The notes under the pieces were generated by a model. The model made no database searches. It worked only from the letters and a program-made list of their open reading frames with translations, and had not been told where the DNA came from. This document shows, in pieces, positions 60,460 to 64,000 of a stretch of DNA of 64,000 bases (positions are counted from its first letter, which is position 1; each line of letters opens with the position of its first letter). Source of the stretch: JAGMXM01 sp964458325 (GTDB lineage Bacteria > Verrucomicrobiota > Verrucomicrobiia > Limisphaerales > UBA1319); the NCBI GenBank assembly GCA_964458325.1, contig CAYWIM010000004.1, positions 1 through 64,000 on the forward strand. The letters run 5' to 3'. Both the position numbers and the translations under genes were made by a program.

Positions 60460-63201
60460 ATGGGGATGACCGTGCAAAAGAAACCAAACGATCAAGCTGG
60501 AGGAGGGGGTGAGGCGGTCCCGGGCTCGCCGCTGGCGGAGGGGGCGCGGCTGCGCGAGGAGGAGGACCTTTGGTACCGCTCGCTCGAGCGGGTGCTCGAG
60601 CGCTGGCTGGACCAGCAGCCGGGGGAGCGGGCCTATGCGTTCCTGACGAGCTTGCTGGCGCGGCTGCGCCAGAAGGGGCTGAAGGTGCCGCTGACGGTGA
60701 GCACGCCCTACGTGAACACCCTGGCGACGGAGGATCAGCCGGCGTATCCCGGCGAGCGCGACATCGAACGCCGCATCAAGAGCTACATCCGCTGGAACGC
60801 CATGGCCATGGTGGTCAGCGCCAACCGCGTTCACCACGGCCTCGGGGGCCATATCTCGAGCTATGCTTCGAGCGCGACGCTCTACGAGGTCGGATTCAAC
60901 CATTTCTTTCGGGGGAGCGACGGCCGGCGGCCGGCGGACATGATCTTTTTCCAGGGGCATGCCTCGCCCGGGATTTACGCGCGCGCGTATCTCGAGGGGC
61001 GGCTGGACGAGCACCATCTGCACCACTTCCGGCGCGAGCTGGCCGAGGGCGGCGGGCTCTCCTCGTATCCGCACCCTTATCTCATGCCGGGGTTCTGGCA
61101 ATTCCCGACGGTATCGATGGGCCTGGGCCCGATCCTGTCCATCTACCAGGCGCGCTTCAACCGGTATCTGCGGGCGCGCGGGTTCCTCTCGGGGGACGAG
61201 CCGAAGGTCTGGTGCTTCGTGGGCGACGGGGAGACGGACGAGCCGGAGACGCTCGGGTCGCTGACCCTGGCGGCGCGGGAGGGATTGGACAACCTGATCT
61301 GGGTGGTGAACTGCAACCTGCAGCGGCTGGACGGCCCCGTGCGCGGCAACGGCAAGATCATCCAGGAGCTGGAATCGGCTTTTCGGGGGGCGGGGTGGAA
61401 TGTGATCAAGGTGATCTGGGGATCGGACTGGGATCCGCTGTTGGCGGCGGATCACCGCGGCCTGCTGGTTCAGCGCATGACTGATGCGGTCGACGGCGAT
61501 TACCAGAAATACTCAGCCGAGCCGGGCAGCTACTTCCGAAAGCACTTTTTCGGCAAGCACCCCGAGCTGCTCGAGATGATCAACCATCTCCGCGACGAGC
61601 AGCTCCACAAGCTGTCGCGGGGCGGGCACGATCCGGAGAAGGTGTATGCCGCCTACCATGCGGCCGTTCATCACACCGGCAGCCCGACGGTGATCCTGGC
61701 CAAAACCATCAAGGGCTACGGCCTGGGCGAGGCGGGCGAGGGCCGCAACATCACCCACCAGCAGAAAAAGCTCAACGAGAAGGAGCTGCGCGAGTTCCGC
61801 GCCCGCTTCGGCATCCCGATCGAAGACGAGGATGTGGTGGACGCGCCGTTTTATCGGCCGCCGGCCGGGAGTCCGGAGATGAAATACCTGCTCGAACGGC
61901 GGCAGAAGCTGGGGGGCTCGCTGCCGGTGCGCCAGGTCCGGCAGGCGCCCCTGGCGGTGCCGCGGCTCGAGGAGATGGGCGATCTGCTGCGGGGGTCGGG
62001 CCGGTTCGAGGTATCGACGACAGTGGCCTTTGTGCGCCTGCTGGGCCATCTGCTGCGGCACCCGTCCCTGGGGCCTCGGATCGTGCCGATCGTGCCGGAC
62101 GAAGGCCGCACCTTCGGGCTGGACGCCTTGTTCCGCGAGATCGGGATCTACGCCCCTCACGGGCAGAAGTACGAGCCGGTCGATCGCAAATCGCTTCTGT
62201 ATTATCACGAGGCTCGGGACGGGCAGATTCTCGAGGAGGGGATTACGGAGGCGGGATCGATGGCCTCGTTCATCGCGGCGGGGACAGCCGGCGCGAATCT
62301 GGGCGTGCAAGCCATCCCGTTCTACATGTTCTATTCGATGTTCGGTTTCCAGCGGATTGGGGACCAGATCTGGCTGGCGGGGGACATCAAGGCGCGCGGG
62401 TTTCTGCTGGGGGCGACGGCGGGCCGGACCACGCTCAACGGCGAGGGGCTTCAGCATCAGGACGGCCACAGCCATCTGCTGGCCAGCACGATCCCCTCGC
62501 TCCTCACCTACGATCCAGCGTTTGCCTACGAGATCGCGACGATCGTCGCCGACGGCCTGCGCCGCATGTATGAGCAGGGCGAGGATATCTTCTATTACCT
62601 GACGCTCTACAACGAGAACTATGCCATGCCGGCGCTGCCGGCGGGGGTCGAGGAAGGCATCCTGCGGGGGCTTTACAAGTATCAGCCCGCCCCGGCGGCG
62701 GGCACGCATCGCGCCCATCTGCTGGGGAGCGGGCCGATCCTGCGCGAGGCGCTTCGGGCGCAGCAGATCCTGGCGGAGCGCTACGATGTGGCGGCGGACG
62801 TCTGGAGCGCGACCAGCTACAAGCTGCTTCGGCACGACGCCCTGCGGGCCCAGCGCTGGAACCGGCTGCACCCGGACCAGCCGCCGCGCCGATCCTACCT
62901 CGAGCAACTCCTCGCCCCCGAGACGGGCGTGTTTGTGGCCGTGTCCGACTACATGAAGATCGTGCCCGAGCAGATCGCGCCGTGGGTCCCAGGCGGCCTG
63001 GTCACTCTGGGCACCGACGGCTTTGGCCGGAGCGACACCAGGGAGAACCTGCGCCGGTTCTTCGAGGTGGACGCGGAGATGACCGTCATCGCGACCCTGC
63101 ACGCCCTGGCACAGCGCGGCCAGATCGGGGCGGACCGGGTCCAGGCCGCCATCCGCGATCTGGGCGTCGACCCGGAAAAGGCCCATCCCATCCTGGTCTG
63201 A
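60460..63201 (+). CDS. aceE: Pyruvate dehydrogenase E1 component, homodimeric (AceE type)
   Basis: Thiamine-diphosphate enzyme decarboxylating pyruvate and transferring the acetyl group to E2. 913 residues; STPYVNTLATEDQPAYPGERDIERR opens the family core, and GDGETDEPETLGSLTLAARE with the downstream NCNLQ is the ThDP-magnesium motif. The conserved GPVRGNGKIIQELE and DEGRTFGLDALFREIGIY follow. E2 and E3 genes are not in the window. ATG at 60466 is an alternative start. An Arg/Gly-rich N-terminal extension is present, perhaps part of the E2-binding region. Confidence 0.95.
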   Translation: MGMTVQKKPNDQAGGGGEAVPGSPLAEGARLREEEDLWYRSLERVLERWLDQQPGERAYAFLTSLLARLRQKGLKVPLTVSTPYVNTLATEDQPAYPGERDIERRIKSYIRWNAMAMVVSANRVHHGLGGHISSYASSATLYEVGFNHFFRGSDGRRPADMIFFQGHASPGIYARAYLEGRLDEHHLHHFRRELAEGGGLSSYPHPYLMPGFWQFPTVSMGLGPILSIYQARFNRYLRARGFLSGDEPKVWCFVGDGETDEPETLGSLTLAAREGLDNLIWVVNCNLQRLDGPVRGNGKIIQELESAFRGAGWNVIKVIWGSDWDPLLAADHRGLLVQRMTDAVDGDYQKYSAEPGSYFRKHFFGKHPELLEMINHLRDEQLHKLSRGGHDPEKVYAAYHAAVHHTGSPTVILAKTIKGYGLGEAGEGRNITHQQKKLNEKELREFRARFGIPIEDEDVVDAPFYRPPAGSPEMKYLLERRQKLGGSLPVRQVRQAPLAVPRLEEMGDLLRGSGRFEVSTTVAFVRLLGHLLRHPSLGPRIVPIVPDEGRTFGLDALFREIGIYAPHGQKYEPVDRKSLLYYHEARDGQILEEGITEAGSMASFIAAGTAGANLGVQAIPFYMFYSMFGFQRIGDQIWLAGDIKARGFLLGATAGRTTLNGEGLQHQDGHSHLLASTIPSLLTYDPAFAYEIATIVADGLRRMYEQGEDIFYYLTLYNENYAMPALPAGVEEGILRGLYKYQPAPAAGTHRAHLLGSGPILREALRAQQILAERYDVAADVWSATSYKLLRHDALRAQRWNRLHPDQPPRRSYLEQLLAPETGVFVAVSDYMKIVPEQIAPWVPGGLVTLGTDGFGRSDTRENLRRFFEVDAEMTVIATLHALAQRGQIGADRVQAAIRDLGVDPEKAHPILV

Positions 63202-63289
63202 GTCGGCCGGCTGAAGTCCGGATCGAGCGGCAGGGGAGCCCAGCGGGCTGGAGGCTGGCTATGCACCCCCGAGGCGGGGCCGCACCGGG

Positions 63290-64000
63290 TCACGATCGGG
63301 GATCGGGCTCGGGGGCAGGCTGGCGAAGGCGGCGGGGCGGCTCGAGGTACCGGTAGGGATTGTTGGGATTGTCATTATCGTAAGCGAACGCATCCCGGTT
63401 CTTGAGGAAGAAGACGAGGGCGTCGACGGGGATGGCGAACCCGATGCCTTCGCCCTGGGTGACCTTCATGTTGGTGACGCCGACGACCTCGCCGCGGAGG
63501 TTGAAGAGGGGGCCGCCGCTGTTGCCGGGATTGATCTGGGCGGTGGTCTGGATGTAGAGGGATCCCTGAATTTCGCGGTTTTTGCTGCTGAGGATGCCTT
63601 CGGTGACCGTGCGTTCGAGCCCCAGCGGGCTGCCGATGGCAAAGACGCGCTCCCCGACCGCGAGGCCGTCCATGCGGCCCAGGGGGACCGGGACAAACCG
63701 GGGCGCGCCGGCGTCCTCGATCTTGAGCAGGGCGAGGTCGGCGAACTTGTTCATGGCGACGATGCGCACCTGCCGATAGCTCTTGCGTTCGAGCTGCCCG
63801 CCCCGCTGGTGGTAGACCTCGACGGCGATCTGGCTTTCGCCCTCGATCACGTGGAAGTTGGTGACGAGGTAACCGTCCTCGTTCAGGAAGAAGCCGGAGC
63901 CCAGCCCGCCGGGGGTGCGGATCTGGACGACGGCCTCGCCGAGGTGGCGGAGGTGCTCGCGCACGGGGCGCTCGGGCGGCGTGCTGGCCGCCACCACGAA
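63290..64000 (-). CDS. Trypsin-like serine protease (HtrA/DegP-type), 5'-truncated by the window
   Basis: At least 236 residues; the 5' end runs off the window at 64000. The chymotrypsin-like triad is visible: His in TNFHVIEGE, Asp in NKFADLALLKIE and Ser in NPGNSGGPLFN. GSGFFLNEDGYLVTN and IGSPLGLERTVTEGILSS are HtrA-type segments. It lacks a PDZ domain in the visible part, ending in a Pro-rich tail (PPRRLRQPAPEPDPRS). A signal peptide presumably lies beyond the edge. The gene is convergent with aceE. Confidence 0.85.
   Translation of the reverse strand, partial: FVVAASTPPERPVREHLRHLGEAVVQIRTPGGLGSGFFLNEDGYLVTNFHVIEGESQIAVEVYHQRGGQLERKSYRQVRIVAMNKFADLALLKIEDAGAPRFVPVPLGRMDGLAVGERVFAIGSPLGLERTVTEGILSSKNREIQGSLYIQTTAQINPGNSGGPLFNLRGEVVGVTNMKVTQGEGIGFAIPVDALVFFLKNRDAFAYDNDNPNNPYRYLEPPRRLRQPAPEPDPRS

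Noticed and set aside
63202..63289. Terminator between aceE and the protease gene
   Set aside because: Only short imperfect stems without T-runs are visible in the gap.
1..64000. tRNA or rRNA genes
   Set aside because: No convincing cloverleaf or rRNA-like stretch was seen by eye in the gaps; tRNAscan-SE and an rRNA covariance search would settle it.

Overview
The window is a high-GC bacterial chromosome segment packed with genes on both strands. It most probably comes from a Verrucomicrobiota member of the Pedosphaerales/Limisphaerales type. The clues are a PEP-CTERM protein (VPEPSTLALGALG followed by a basic tail), a TIGR02597-type secreted protein beginning with the lineage-typical QVYSVNAVGYVN, secreted LamG and cyclophilin proteins, proteins ending in FYRL/FYRV-type C-termini, PQQ-like propellers, and many secreted glycan-active enzymes beside ordinary housekeeping genes. 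This assignment rests on protein features; no rRNA gene is present. I saw no tRNA, rRNA or CRISPR array. Positions 1-101 hold nothing I can name.

Layout. 102-6216 (minus): a tandem FAD oxidoreductase, thymidylate kinase and a GH101/GH129-like glycosidase in one tight cluster. 6412-7551: leuB. 7913-13088 (minus): a translationally coupled glycan operon, GH78 rhamnosidase -> GH71/99-like hydrolase -> Tat-exported sialidase-fold enzyme, with palindromic elements inserted at both ends of the middle gene. 13209-16550: large LamG/Ig protein. 16696-20121: ffh, a small siroheme reductase and an Xaa-Pro peptidase. 20791-25046: secreted cyclophilin, PIG-L deacetylase, NagB-like isomerase and a TIM-barrel isomerase. 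25047-26899: RAYT transposase relic and an AAA/DUF4143 ATPase. 27004-31250: PQQ-like propeller, HGSNAT-like membrane acyltransferase and a B12-type radical SAM enzyme. 31305-36511: mfd and dus. 36559-38763: two secreted proteins and a HAD phosphatase. 38936-44803: glcD-glcF, metG-xer and an FtsB-like protein. 44804-50170 (minus): aconitase-rsmB, pyrH and frr. 50214-54489 (minus): a MacAB-like export system. 54846-57749 (minus): an unexplained cluster of four small or secreted genes ending in a GrpB-family gene. 57961-64000: penicillin acylase family protein, AceE-type pyruvate dehydrogenase, and the 3' part of a DegP/HtrA-like protease.

The most unusual observation is in the glycan operon. 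A 186-bp miniature inverted-repeat element, flanked by a 3-bp duplication, sits inside the last codons of the GH71/99-like gene. It is open for 63 codons and preserves both the reading frame and the ATGA overlap with the sialidase gene. Two 81-bp-spaced (27-codon) double-hairpin REP units also read through in frame upstream of the same gene. A third REP unit lies at 6257-6312, and a relic of the transposase family that mobilises such elements (RAYT) lies at 25430-25639. Together they suggest repeat families that tolerate, or are selected for, insertion in frame inside coupled operons.
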